Origin: Luteithermobacter gelatinilyticus
GTDB lineage: Bacteria > Pseudomonadota > Alphaproteobacteria > Sphingomonadales > Emcibacteraceae
Reading direction: 5' to 3'
Length of the DNA stretch: 64,000 bases
Assembly: GCF_005849285.1 (NCBI RefSeq)
Contig: NZ_CP040517.1
Span: forward strand, 2,238,501 to 2,302,500
The position numbers were made by a program, and so were the translations under genes. This document shows, piece after piece, positions 56,527-64,000 of this stretch. The notes under the pieces were generated by a model. That model worked only from the letters and a program-made list of their open reading frames with translations, did not search any database and was not told the origin of the DNA. Each line of letters starts with the position of its first letter. Within the stretch, counting starts at the first letter, position 1.

Positions 56527-58106
56527 ACTCCCTGCTTCTCGCTGTCCTGTGCAGACCCGCCGATCAGGGACAGATCACCCGCGGCTTTCACCCGTACCCT
56601 GACCGCCCCGCCTGGTACATAGGCCAACGGAACCTCCTCCACATCCAGAATGGTGACACTGTTTTCTTCGGCTCCGGCGGCCACCGCCTGCCGGGTGGCC
56701 TCTGCCTTGGCTTGCGCAAGAGCGGTCTCCCGGCCCACCTCTTCATAGCTGAAGACCTTGTCGATCTCGCCGCCAATCTGGGCAATGGAAGCGCCGATGG
56801 CATTGGCGACCCCGGCATAATCGGGGATGATCACCTCACTGGCTCCGGCAATGTCCCGATCGACCAGAACCGCGCCCCCACCCACCAGGATCAAGGGCAC
56901 GGGATCGCCACTGGTTTTCATGCGATCCAGCCCCTCGGCAATCATGTCATGGATTTTCTGCACAGCAGTTTCGACCAAAGCCGGGGAAAGGTCCGCCACG
57001 CGGGTTTTGTCGCCCATTTCCGCATAGCCCGCCGCAACGGCGATGTCGCTGGTGGTCAGGGTTCCCCCTCCGAAAACCATCGCTTGTTCTGTCAGACGAT
57101 AGCCCACCGAGCGGGGACCGATGATCACCTGTCCGTTTTTATTCTGCACCAGGCTGCCGCCGCCCAGGCCCAGTGCCAGAATATCCGGCATACGGAAATT
57201 GGTCCGCACCCCGCCAATATCCACGGTGACCGAAGATTCCCGGGGGAACCCCTTATTCAGCACCCCGATATCGGTGGTCGTGCCGCCGATGTCCGCCACA
57301 ATGGCGTCTTCCAGTCCCGACAGGAAGGCCGCCCCGCGCATGCTGTTGGTGGGGCCCGAGGCAAAGGTCAGGACAGGATATTTTTCCACAAATTCAGCGC
57401 TCATCAGGGTGCCGTCATTCTGGCTGATATAAAAGGGCGCCGTAATATTCAGGTCCTTAAGCGCGGTCTGGAACGCGCCGACCACATGGCGCGCCATGTC
57501 CGCCAGCGACGCATTCATGATGGCGGCATTTTCCCGCTCCAATATGCCCAGCCGACCGATGGTGTGCGACAGGGTCAGGTTCACCTCCCCCATTTCCTCC
57601 TGCAAGATTTCCGCCGCCCGTTCCTCCATGTCACTTTTGACCGACGAAAACACCCCGGTCACGGCCACGGTCTGGATGCCTTTGCTTTTAAAATTTCGGG
57701 CCGCAGCCGCGACGGCCGCCTCATCCAGCGGCGCATACATGCGGCCGTCAAACTGATACCCACCGCCCACAAAATGCACATGGCCGCCAACCGCTTCGGC
57801 AATATCCGCCGGCCAGTCAATCATCGGCGGCAGCGCCCGCCCGGCCGGCAGACCGATCCGCAGCACCCCGACCGGCAGAAGGCCGCGCCGTTCCACAAAG
57901 GCATTGGTGAAATGGGTGGTGCCGATCATCACGCCGCTCAAACTTTGCGGATCAACCCCGGACTCACTGAGCACCTGACGAATGGCCATCTTGATGCCGC
58001 TGCCTACATCCGGGGTGGTGGACATTTTGGTCCAGGCCTTGACGTCCTTGCCGTCAATCAGCACCGCATCCGTGTTTGTGCCTCCTACATCTACGCCGAT
58101 ACGCAT
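56523..58106 (-). CDS. Hydantoinase/oxoprolinase HyuA-like protein
   Basis: 527 residues from ATG 58106, where RIGVDVGGTNTDAVL is the canonical family start; 28 extra codons upstream are not conserved-looking. Motifs: GTTHFTNAFVERRG, DIGGTTTDIGVL and GGGSLVQ, all part of the actin-like ATPase fold of ATP-dependent hydantoinases. It ends in a small domain near VPGGAVRVRVKAAGD. It forms a coupled pair with DUF917. Likely opens a hydantoin-like amide ring using ATP; the exact compound is open. Confidence 0.87.
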   Translation of the reverse strand: MRIGVDVGGTNTDAVLIDGKDVKAWTKMSTTPDVGSGIKMAIRQVLSESGVDPQSLSGVMIGTTHFTNAFVERRGLLPVGVLRIGLPAGRALPPMIDWPADIAEAVGGHVHFVGGGYQFDGRMYAPLDEAAVAAAARNFKSKGIQTVAVTGVFSSVKSDMEERAAEILQEEMGEVNLTLSHTIGRLGILERENAAIMNASLADMARHVVGAFQTALKDLNITAPFYISQNDGTLMSAEFVEKYPVLTFASGPTNSMRGAAFLSGLEDAIVADIGGTTTDIGVLNKGFPRESSVTVDIGGVRTNFRMPDILALGLGGGSLVQNKNGQVIIGPRSVGYRLTEQAMVFGGGTLTTSDIAVAAGYAEMGDKTRVADLSPALVETAVQKIHDMIAEGLDRMKTSGDPVPLILVGGGAVLVDRDIAGASEVIIPDYAGVANAIGASIAQIGGEIDKVFSYEEVGRETALAQAKAEATRQAVAAGAEENSVTILDVEEVPLAYVPGGAVRVRVKAAGDLSLIGGSAQDSEKQGV

Positions 58107-58221
58107 AAAACGGTTTTCCCTTCTGATGACTTTTTTTGTTGCCGTTTCTTTTTTTTGGAAGAAAACCGTCCTGTTCTCAATGCCGCTCACCGGTAGGTTT
58201 GGTGGTTATTCCGGTAGGTCA

Positions 58222-58250
58222 CAAAAAACAGGGTGCCGCGAAGGCACCCT
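58222..58250 (-). terminator. Intrinsic terminator after the 283-residue membrane protein gene
   Basis: On the minus strand AGGGTGCC (58243-58250), loop TTCGC, GGCACCCT (58230-58237), then G and six T. It ends the transcript of the gene at 58301-59152 and insulates it from the hyuA-like gene. Confidence 0.9.
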
Positions 58251-58300
58251 ACTAAAATCGGTAGGTTTTGAAAATTCTGAGGCCCCAACCTCCTTTCGAA

Positions 58301-59152
58301 TTAGGTCGAAACCGTTTCAGGATGGGAGGTATGTTCGTGCCATTTGAACAGATTCATTTCGATAAAGACGAACGCCATGATCCACAGGAAAGCATCCCAG
58401 AAATCCAGGAAATCCCCGAGAAAACCCCAGTAGATTGCCGCCATCAACAGGATACCATAGACCACAACCTTGAAAATGGTGCTGACTCTCAGCACCATTC
58501 CCTCATACATGCCCTTCAGCTGTAGCCAGACATCCACTTCCAAGATCACCACAACACCAATCCAGGCCCCGGCATTCAGCACATCGACCACCGCAAGGCC
58601 CCGAGTGTCCATGAGTTTGGCATGATCGGTAATCACCAGCTGGTCCCCCACCTGGTAGAACGGGGCCGTCAGTTGCCGGCAGGTCTCCATTGTCAGCGGC
58701 AGATAATCGTCCATATTCAACAGGATCGAATAACCTGCATGTACCAGGCTACACGGCTCCACGCTTCCCAGAGGCGTGACATTCAGGCTCATCAACAATT
58801 TGGTGATATAGCCGTAAAAGGCATAGACAATAAACCCGTAACACAGGAACCGTACAGCCATCAGGCTGCCCTTTACCACCGCCTTTTTCAGCACTCGATC
58901 CGGGATCACAAAGGTTTCCAGCTCAAACATCATCAGCAGCACAAACCAGAAAAAGGTATCTATAAATTGTGCAAAAGCGCTGATCAGCTGTCCCAGCCCG
59001 ACTTCCTCCCCAAACAGATGCCGGGACGTTTCCAGGTCTTCCCTAAAGAAAAAATAAACATTGCCCAGCAAGGAAAGATAGATGGCATATTTGAACAACA
59101 TATACAATCTGGCTTTCAGGACAGACGGCTCAGACATGACGTTCATCTGCAC
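58301..59152 (-). CDS. Conserved-looking hypothetical membrane protein
   Basis: 283 residues, family not recognised. About six hydrophobic helices, e.g. FKYAIYLSLLGNVYFFF, TFFWFVLLMMFEL, FLCYGFIVYAFYGYI, and three more near the C-terminus (WIGVVVILEVDVWL, VVVYGILLMAAIYWGF, FLWIMAFVFIEMNLF). A loop of about 60 residues between helices holds four Cys or Cys/Asp residues (PCSLVHAG, ETCRQLTAP). Acidic residues lie inside helices. It stands between hydantoin-type and polyamine-type genes and has its own terminator. No function assigned. Met1 or Met6 may start it. Confidence 0.7.
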   Translation of the reverse strand: MQMNVMSEPSVLKARLYMLFKYAIYLSLLGNVYFFFREDLETSRHLFGEEVGLGQLISAFAQFIDTFFWFVLLMMFELETFVIPDRVLKKAVVKGSLMAVRFLCYGFIVYAFYGYITKLLMSLNVTPLGSVEPCSLVHAGYSILLNMDDYLPLTMETCRQLTAPFYQVGDQLVITDHAKLMDTRGLAVVDVLNAGAWIGVVVILEVDVWLQLKGMYEGMVLRVSTIFKVVVYGILLMAAIYWGFLGDFLDFWDAFLWIMAFVFIEMNLFKWHEHTSHPETVST

Positions 59153-59255
59153 TCCCTTGTTTTTTCAATCTTATCACCCCAGCATATGATTTTAAGGACG
59201 GCCTTATCCGCTTTCTCTGCTTTTTCCTTTTATCCGCTTTCCCTGCAAAGACAAA

Positions 59256-59311
59256 GGGCCTGAAAGATAAGGGCCTGAAAGATAAGGGGAGGAAAGATAA
59301 GGGGAGGAAAG
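59256..59311. repeat. Tandem repeat, 15-bp unit, four variant copies
   Basis: GGGCCTGAAAGATAA twice (59256-59285), then GGGGAGGAAAGATAA (59286-59300) and a partial fourth copy (59301-59311). The last copies form the left arm of the hairpin at 59296-59331. Confidence 0.8.
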
Positions 59312-59331
59312 TTGCCTTTCCTCCCCTTATC
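59296..59331 (-). terminator. Perfect 16-bp hairpin after the aminotransferase gene
   Basis: GATAAGGGGAGGAAAG (59296-59311) and CTTTCCTCCCCTTATC (59316-59331) with loop TTGC, directly after the aminotransferase stop at 59333. No long T-run follows, but stem strength and place suggest the end of the polyamine transcript. Confidence 0.7.
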
Positions 59332-59332
59332 C

Positions 59333-60721
59333 TCACATCAACCCGAAATCCTTTGCCGTGAGATCCAGGCACAAACGCGCCTTTTCGATCAGTTCGTCAA
59401 TCTCGCTTTTGGTAATCACCAACGGCGGACTGGCAATCATGCTCTGATCCACCGCCCGCATGATCAGATTATTGCGGAAACAATAATCCCGGCACACGGT
59501 CCCGGCGTCTTCCTCGCCGCTGAAAATGGTTCGGCTTTCCTTGTCCTTGACCAGTTGCAAAGCCCCCATCAGCCCCCGCCCGCGGGCTTCGCCCACAATC
59601 GGGTGTGTCTCTGCCAGGTGGTGAAGCGCCGCCTGAAAATAAGGGCCCGTTTCCTCGCGCACCTGGTGCACCAGGTCATGCTCCTGCGTATAGCGGATGC
59701 TGGCCAACGCCGCCGCACAAGCAGCCGGATGCCCAGAATAGGTATACCCATGATTGATGTCCCCGCCTTCAATCAGCACCTCGGCCACGCGGTCATGGAT
59801 TCCGACGGCGGAAATCGGGATATAACCCGACGACATGCCCTTGGCCATGGTCATCAGATCGGGTTTGATGTCAAAGGTTTCCGACCCGAACCAGTTGCCG
59901 GTGCGGCCAAAACCGCAAATCACTTCATCAGCCACCAGCAAAATGTCGTATTTGCGGCAGATGCGCTGAATTTCCGGCCAGTAGCTGTCTGGGGGTACGA
60001 TCACGCCACCCGCCCCCTGAATGGGCTCACCAATAAAGGCCGCAACATTTTCCGCGCCAAGTTCCAGAATCTTGTCTTCCAGCTCCCGCGCCCGCTGGAG
60101 GCCGAACTCCTCCGGGCTCATCCCGCCACCTTCGGCATACCAGTAAGGCTGGCCAATATGTTCAAAGCCCGGCAGAAGGGACCCCCCCTCGCCGCCCATA
60201 TTGTGCATGTATTTCATACCACCCAGGCTGGTGCCTACAAGGGTGCTGCCATGATAGGCGTTCAGCCGGCTGATGAAGGTCCGTTTGCCGGGTTGTCCTT
60301 TTACAGCCCAGTAATGTCGGGCGAGGCGCACAATCGTATCATTGGCTTCGGAACCGGATCCCGCAAAAAAGAAATGATTAAACCCGTCCGGTGTGACCTC
60401 TGCCAAGAGGGTCGCCAGTTCAATCTGCGGGGGGTGGGAAGTCTGGAAAAAGCTGTTGTAATACGGCAGCTCCTTCATCTGCTCATGCACCGCCTCGATA
60501 AGCTCGCTGCGGCCATATCCCACATTGACACACCACAGTCCGGCCATGCCATCCAGAATTTTGTTGCCTTCGGAATCATAGATATAGACCCCTTCGCCGT
60601 GGGTAATTACCCGGGTGCCTTTACTGTTCAGCGCCTTGGGGTCGGTAAAGGGGTGCAGGTGATGCTCCCGGTCCAGTTTCTGCCATTCCGCCGTTGTATT
60701 GCGTATCATCATGTTCATCAC
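59333..60721 (-). CDS. Class III aminotransferase, probable putrescine/polyamine-pyruvate type (SpuC-like)
   Basis: 462 residues. PLP-dependent omega-aminotransferase. Motifs: GLWCVNVGYGR, GSGSEANDTIVRLARHYW, NAYHGSTL, DEVICGFGRTG (PLP-binding Asp) and the PLP lysine in MAKGMSSGYIP. The sequence resembles Pseudomonas SpuC, which converts putrescine to 4-aminobutanal; related enzymes use beta-alanine or other amines. It follows an aldehyde dehydrogenase and a glutamylpolyamine-synthetase-like gene on the same strand, supporting polyamine use. Met3-Met5 are alternative starts. Confidence 0.86.
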   Translation of the reverse strand: MMNMMIRNTTAEWQKLDREHHLHPFTDPKALNSKGTRVITHGEGVYIYDSEGNKILDGMAGLWCVNVGYGRSELIEAVHEQMKELPYYNSFFQTSHPPQIELATLLAEVTPDGFNHFFFAGSGSEANDTIVRLARHYWAVKGQPGKRTFISRLNAYHGSTLVGTSLGGMKYMHNMGGEGGSLLPGFEHIGQPYWYAEGGGMSPEEFGLQRARELEDKILELGAENVAAFIGEPIQGAGGVIVPPDSYWPEIQRICRKYDILLVADEVICGFGRTGNWFGSETFDIKPDLMTMAKGMSSGYIPISAVGIHDRVAEVLIEGGDINHGYTYSGHPAACAAALASIRYTQEHDLVHQVREETGPYFQAALHHLAETHPIVGEARGRGLMGALQLVKDKESRTIFSGEEDAGTVCRDYCFRNNLIMRAVDQSMIASPPLVITKSEIDELIEKARLCLDLTAKDFGLM

Positions 60722-60743
60722 ATTTACCTCACAACCTTATAGT

Positions 60744-62234
60744 TCAGGACAACTGCACCCAGGTGGTTTTCAGGTCCGTATATTTTTCCAGAGCATGCAA
60801 AGACTTATCCCGGCCAAAACCGGACTGCTTGAAGCCGCCAAAGGGGATGGTCATGTCCCCCGTCGGGTCCCAGCAATTGACCCAAACCGTCCCCGCCCGC
60901 ACAGCGCGGGCCATGCGATGCGCCCGGGAAATATCCCGGCACCAGATCCCCGCCGCCAAACCATAGATGGTATCATTGGCGATTCTCACAGCCTCTTCTT
61001 CCCCTTCGAAAGTCATAACGGACAGCACCGGACCAAAAATTTCTTCGCGCGCCACGGTCATGTCCGGGGTGACATTGTCAAAAATGGTAGGATCCACAAA
61101 ATACCCTTCCCTGTCCGCCGGGCGCGTGCCGCCCAGTTTCAACTCCGCACCTTCCTCCCGGGCCCTGTCGATATAGCCCAAAACCCGCTCAAGGTGTTTC
61201 TCCTCGACCAGGGCGCCCAGAGTTGTGGCAGGATCCAGCGGATCACCTACCACCTGTTTTCCGGCGGCCGTCATCAATTTGTCCATAAATTCGTCTTTGA
61301 TGGCCCTATCCAGAAGCAACCGCGATCCAGCGGTACAGACCTCTCCCTGATTGAAAAAGATCGCCCCCGCCGCCGCAGAGGCCGCCGCATCCAGGTCGGG
61401 ACAGTCACCCATGACAATATGCGGGGACTTGCCGCCGCATTCCAGGGACACCCGTTTCAGGTTGGACTGACCGGCATATTGCATAAAATATTTGCCCACT
61501 TCAGTGGAGCCGGTAAAGGCAATCATGTCCACATCCATATGCAGGCCAAGGGCGCGGCCGGCCGTTTCCCCAAAGCCCGGCACCACATTGAACACGCCGT
61601 CCGGCACGCCCGCCTCCTGCGCCAATTCCGCCAGCCGCAACACAGACAGCGGGGACTGTTCCGCCGGTTTGATCACGATGCTGTTGCCGGCCGCGAGCGC
61701 CGGGCCGATCTTCCAGCAGGCCATCAGCAATGGAAAGTTCCAAGGCACCACAATGCCGATTACGCCCAAAGGTTCACGGGTCACCATCGCCAGCGCGGAT
61801 GGATCCGTAGGGGCAATTTCGTCCATCAGCTTGTCGGCGGCTTCGCCGTACCAGTGCAAACACCGCGCGCAGCCCGGAATATCAATGGCCATGGCGTCGG
61901 AAATGGGCTTACCCATATCCAACGTTTCAAGAAGGGCCAGCTCTTCCCGGTTCTCCCGAACCAGATCCGCCAGTTTCATCAGGATGCGGCCGCGTTTGGC
62001 CGGGTGCATGCTTGCCCAGTGCCCCGCCTCGAAAGCCGCCCGAGCGGCTTTGACCGCCTCGTTGACGTCGGCCTCGTCACATTCCGCCACCTGCGTCAAC
62101 ACCTTGGCCGTGGCCGGATTGATATTTTCGAACTTTTTGCCGGACAGGGCATCCACAAAACGCCCATTGATAAATGCCTGACGGCGAAAGTTCAGTCCGG
62201 CCGCCTTTTCCACCCAATACTCACGCGTTGTCAT
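60744..62234 (-). CDS. Aldehyde dehydrogenase (PuuC-like, polyamine breakdown)
   Basis: 496 residues from ATG 62234, which has GGAG at good spacing; 41 upstream in-frame codons are not typical of the family. Motifs: VPWNFPLLMACWKIGPALAAG, FTGSTEVGK (cofactor), the general base Glu in LECGGKSPHIV and the catalytic Cys in QGEVCTAGSRLL. It would oxidise 4-aminobutanal or gamma-glutamyl-aminobutanal with NAD(P). The gene ends 23 bp before the aminotransferase start, so the two share a transcript. Confidence 0.9.
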   Translation of the reverse strand: MTTREYWVEKAAGLNFRRQAFINGRFVDALSGKKFENINPATAKVLTQVAECDEADVNEAVKAARAAFEAGHWASMHPAKRGRILMKLADLVRENREELALLETLDMGKPISDAMAIDIPGCARCLHWYGEAADKLMDEIAPTDPSALAMVTREPLGVIGIVVPWNFPLLMACWKIGPALAAGNSIVIKPAEQSPLSVLRLAELAQEAGVPDGVFNVVPGFGETAGRALGLHMDVDMIAFTGSTEVGKYFMQYAGQSNLKRVSLECGGKSPHIVMGDCPDLDAAASAAAGAIFFNQGEVCTAGSRLLLDRAIKDEFMDKLMTAAGKQVVGDPLDPATTLGALVEEKHLERVLGYIDRAREEGAELKLGGTRPADREGYFVDPTIFDNVTPDMTVAREEIFGPVLSVMTFEGEEEAVRIANDTIYGLAAGIWCRDISRAHRMARAVRAGTVWVNCWDPTGDMTIPFGGFKQSGFGRDKSLHALEKYTDLKTTWVQLS

Positions 62235-62396
62235 GATATTGCTCCATATCTTTATATCTTTCCTCTTCAGGCCCAAAAACATTCTGTCCGGAAAACAGTC
62301 TGGTCCGGGAAACAGTCTCACCCTGGGAAGCCCGCCCAAGGCAGGCTTACCTCTCATCGTTCCGGTGCCTGACGGTTGTAAAAATTAAGGTCTCCC

Positions 62397-63758
62397 CTAA
62401 ACGTTAAACAGCAGATATTTACTGTCCCAAGGGGACAAAACGCCTACATTAGCGTCATATTCCTGGCGTTTGATGTCCGCATATACATCCACAAACGCAT
62501 CTCCCAAAAGATCCCTGATTGGCTGACAGCTCTCAAATTCCGCCAGCGCCGACAGAATATGATCCGGCAATTTGTTGCTGTCCAGATCATAGGCCGGCTC
62601 ATCCATGGACGGACTTGGGTCGATTTTTTCGACCATGCCCAGATAACCACACAACAGCGTTGCGGCCAGGGCCAGATATATATTCACGTCCGATCCCGCA
62701 ATACGGTTTTCAACCCGGCGCGCCGCCCGGCCGCCAAAAGGCACTCGCAGGCCCACCGACCGGTTTTCCCGGCCCCAGTGGGTATTGGTCGGCGCACTCC
62801 AGCCACTTCCGATACGAAGGTAAGAATTTACATAAGGCGCCAATATGGGCATCACGGCCGGCAGATATTTCTGCATGCCGCCAATATGATACAGGAACAG
62901 AGGCGTATCCTTGCCGGCCTCATCGGCAAAAATGTTTTCTCCCGTTTTCATATCCACCACGCTTTGGTGAATATGCATGGCGCTGCCGTAATCTTCCGGA
63001 TAGGGTTTCGCCATAAAACTGGCAAACAGATCGTAGCGAATGGCGCATTGTTTGACGATGCGTTTGAAATAAAAGGATTGATCGGCAACATTCAGCGCCT
63101 CTCCATGCAGGACGTTGAACTCGAACTGGCCTGGCCCTGCTTCATGGATCAAAGTATCCACCTGGACATTTTGAATTTCACAATAATCATAAATCTTGTC
63201 AAACAGGTCCCCAAACTCATCCACGGCATCAATGGAATAGGCTTCCTGGGAACGGTCCACCTTGCCAGAGCGCCCGCGCGGCGGCAGAGGCGGGCTTTCC
63301 GCCACATCTTGCTTGGCCAGAAGGTAAAATTCAAACTCCGGCGCGACAATGGGCTTCCATCCATTATCCGCATAAAGTTCCAATACCCGGCGCAGCACCT
63401 GCCGGGGAGAGTAGCTGGCCGGCGTGCCATTTTCATGCACCACGTCACAAATCACCGACGCCGTGGGCGATGTCTGCCAGGGCACCATCACCAGAGTGCT
63501 GAAATCCGGCACCATGATCAGATCCTTTTCCAGCGCCGTCAGATGATCGTTGCGGATAAAGTCCCCATCCACCGTCATGGCAAACAGGCTGTCCGGTACC
63601 CGGTGAGAACGGGAGCGTATGCCATCCAGAAACTTGTCCCGCGGCATGGATTTGCCGCGACTTATTCCGGCATGATCGCAAATCATCACCTCCAGATCAT
63701 CGACGTCCCGTTCCACCAGCCATTTTTCGATTTCCTGCAACTGTTTTTCGTCACTCAT
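62397..63758 (-). CDS. puuA: Glutamine-synthetase family, probable gamma-glutamylpolyamine synthetase
   Basis: 453 residues. ATP-grasp-like glutamine synthetase fold: MICDHAGISRGKSMPRDKF near the N-terminus, catalytic APEFEFYLL, EAGPGQFEFNV and SAMHIHQSV, and NRSVGLRVPFGG. It is closer to PuuA/SpuI-type enzymes, which join glutamate to putrescine, than to GlnA: no adenylylation loop is seen. It heads the set with the aldehyde dehydrogenase (162 bp gap) and aminotransferase. PuuB and PuuD partners are not in the window. Confidence 0.82.
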   Translation of the reverse strand: MSDEKQLQEIEKWLVERDVDDLEVMICDHAGISRGKSMPRDKFLDGIRSRSHRVPDSLFAMTVDGDFIRNDHLTALEKDLIMVPDFSTLVMVPWQTSPTASVICDVVHENGTPASYSPRQVLRRVLELYADNGWKPIVAPEFEFYLLAKQDVAESPPLPPRGRSGKVDRSQEAYSIDAVDEFGDLFDKIYDYCEIQNVQVDTLIHEAGPGQFEFNVLHGEALNVADQSFYFKRIVKQCAIRYDLFASFMAKPYPEDYGSAMHIHQSVVDMKTGENIFADEAGKDTPLFLYHIGGMQKYLPAVMPILAPYVNSYLRIGSGWSAPTNTHWGRENRSVGLRVPFGGRAARRVENRIAGSDVNIYLALAATLLCGYLGMVEKIDPSPSMDEPAYDLDSNKLPDHILSALAEFESCQPIRDLLGDAFVDVYADIKRQEYDANVGVLSPWDSKYLLFNV

Positions 63759-63886
63759 GACTCACCTGTTATGTTTTTTTAGAGCTTGCTGAAGAAGATC
63801 AACCCTATCACGTTTCTCCGCTTCAAAGACGCAAAACTCAATTGTTTACCGAGTATGCCCGATTTCCAGGGAACTTTCCAGAAAAA

Positions 63887-63896
63887 TGTGATCACA
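63887..63896. promoter_or_regulatory. Palindrome upstream of the puuA-like gene
   Basis: TGTGATCACA, perfect 10-bp symmetry within AAAATGTGATCACAAAAT, about 130 bp before the gene start. A possible operator. The rest of 63759-64000 shows no gene. Confidence 0.35.
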
Positions 63897-64000
63897 AAAT
63901 GTAAATAAATCTTTGGACAAAGAAAAGACACTCCGAAACGTGGAAAACACGCTCCCCTCCGACTCTTGTATTCTGGACTGAATTCTATGGAGATGGACTT

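Noticed and set aside
56523-58190. Longer start for the HyuA-like protein
   Set aside because: The first 28 residues are Lys/Glu/Arg-rich and unlike the family, which begins at RIGVDVGGTNTD; an AGAAGGG precedes ATG 58106.
56712-58196. Long plus-strand ORFs opposite catabolic genes (also 59312-60742 and 60699-62372)
   Set aside because: They are antisense to clear genes, rich in His/Arg/Gln/Gly, and have no recognisable domains; they are shadows of the GC-biased real genes.

Overview
The window is a gene-dense stretch of chromosome from a free-living, Gram-negative, rod-shaped bacterium, most likely an alphaproteobacterium. The support is the mreBCD-mrdAB shape operon, the ilvB-ilvN-ilvC cluster, a DTQVHFREPG-type dihydroorotase, a 17-kDa-antigen-like lipoprotein, DUF938 and a TonB receptor beside degradative enzymes. 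A marine Emcibacterales/Kordiimonadales-like host is only a guess. I found no tRNA, rRNA, transposase, phage or CRISPR.

Layout. 1-6.7 kb: a partial TolB-like regulator, a thiolase divergent from a TetR regulator, a PilZ protein, an inositol-phosphate synthase/nucleotidyltransferase pair, an FKBP lipoprotein and DUF423. 6.8-11.1 kb: a surface lipoprotein, a PepSY/response-regulator/histidine-kinase operon and a ferredoxin-NADP reductase. 11.3-20.8 kb: envelope polysaccharide genes (beta-helix protein, O-antigen-ligase-like protein with an inserted sandwich-like domain, MscS channel, UDP-GlcNAc 2-epimerase) plus DUF938, dihydroorotase, YgfZ and Tag. 21.3-27 kb: the shape operon. 27.3-32.8 kb: leucine/isoleucine/valine synthesis, with a Leu-rich leader ORF before leuA. 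33-41.5 kb: miaA, serB, glpK-glpD and modABC.

41.8-51.9 kb is the most unusual region. It holds a VpsR-like sigma-54 activator, a FapF-like coiled-coil plus beta-barrel outer-membrane protein, a near-consensus sigma-54 promoter with upstream inverted repeats, a secreted Asp-rich repeat protein, a small related secreted protein, a periplasmic C39-type cysteine peptidase, an Ala/Ser/Pro-rich secreted protein and a MalT-like LuxR regulator. The composition parallels the Pseudomonas Fap functional-amyloid operon, but the main candidate fibre protein is built from acidic repeats. Two of the secreted proteins carry double-glycine-leader-like sites that the lone C39 peptidase could cut. I read this as a candidate undescribed, Fap-like, sigma-54-controlled surface-fibre system.

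51.9-64 kb is catabolic, all on the minus strand: an NCS1 permease, a TonB receptor, a DUF917 protein and a HyuA-like hydrolase (import and breakdown of a nucleobase- or hydantoin-like compound), then an unknown membrane protein and a polyamine set (glutamylpolyamine-synthetase-like enzyme, aldehyde dehydrogenase, putrescine-type aminotransferase).

Two genome-wide habits show between genes: many short tandem duplications with 10-18 bp units, and dispersed hairpin repeats, including three copies of a 36-bp-class element with a constant 14-nt loop, two of which flank the sigma-54 activator/barrel gene pair.
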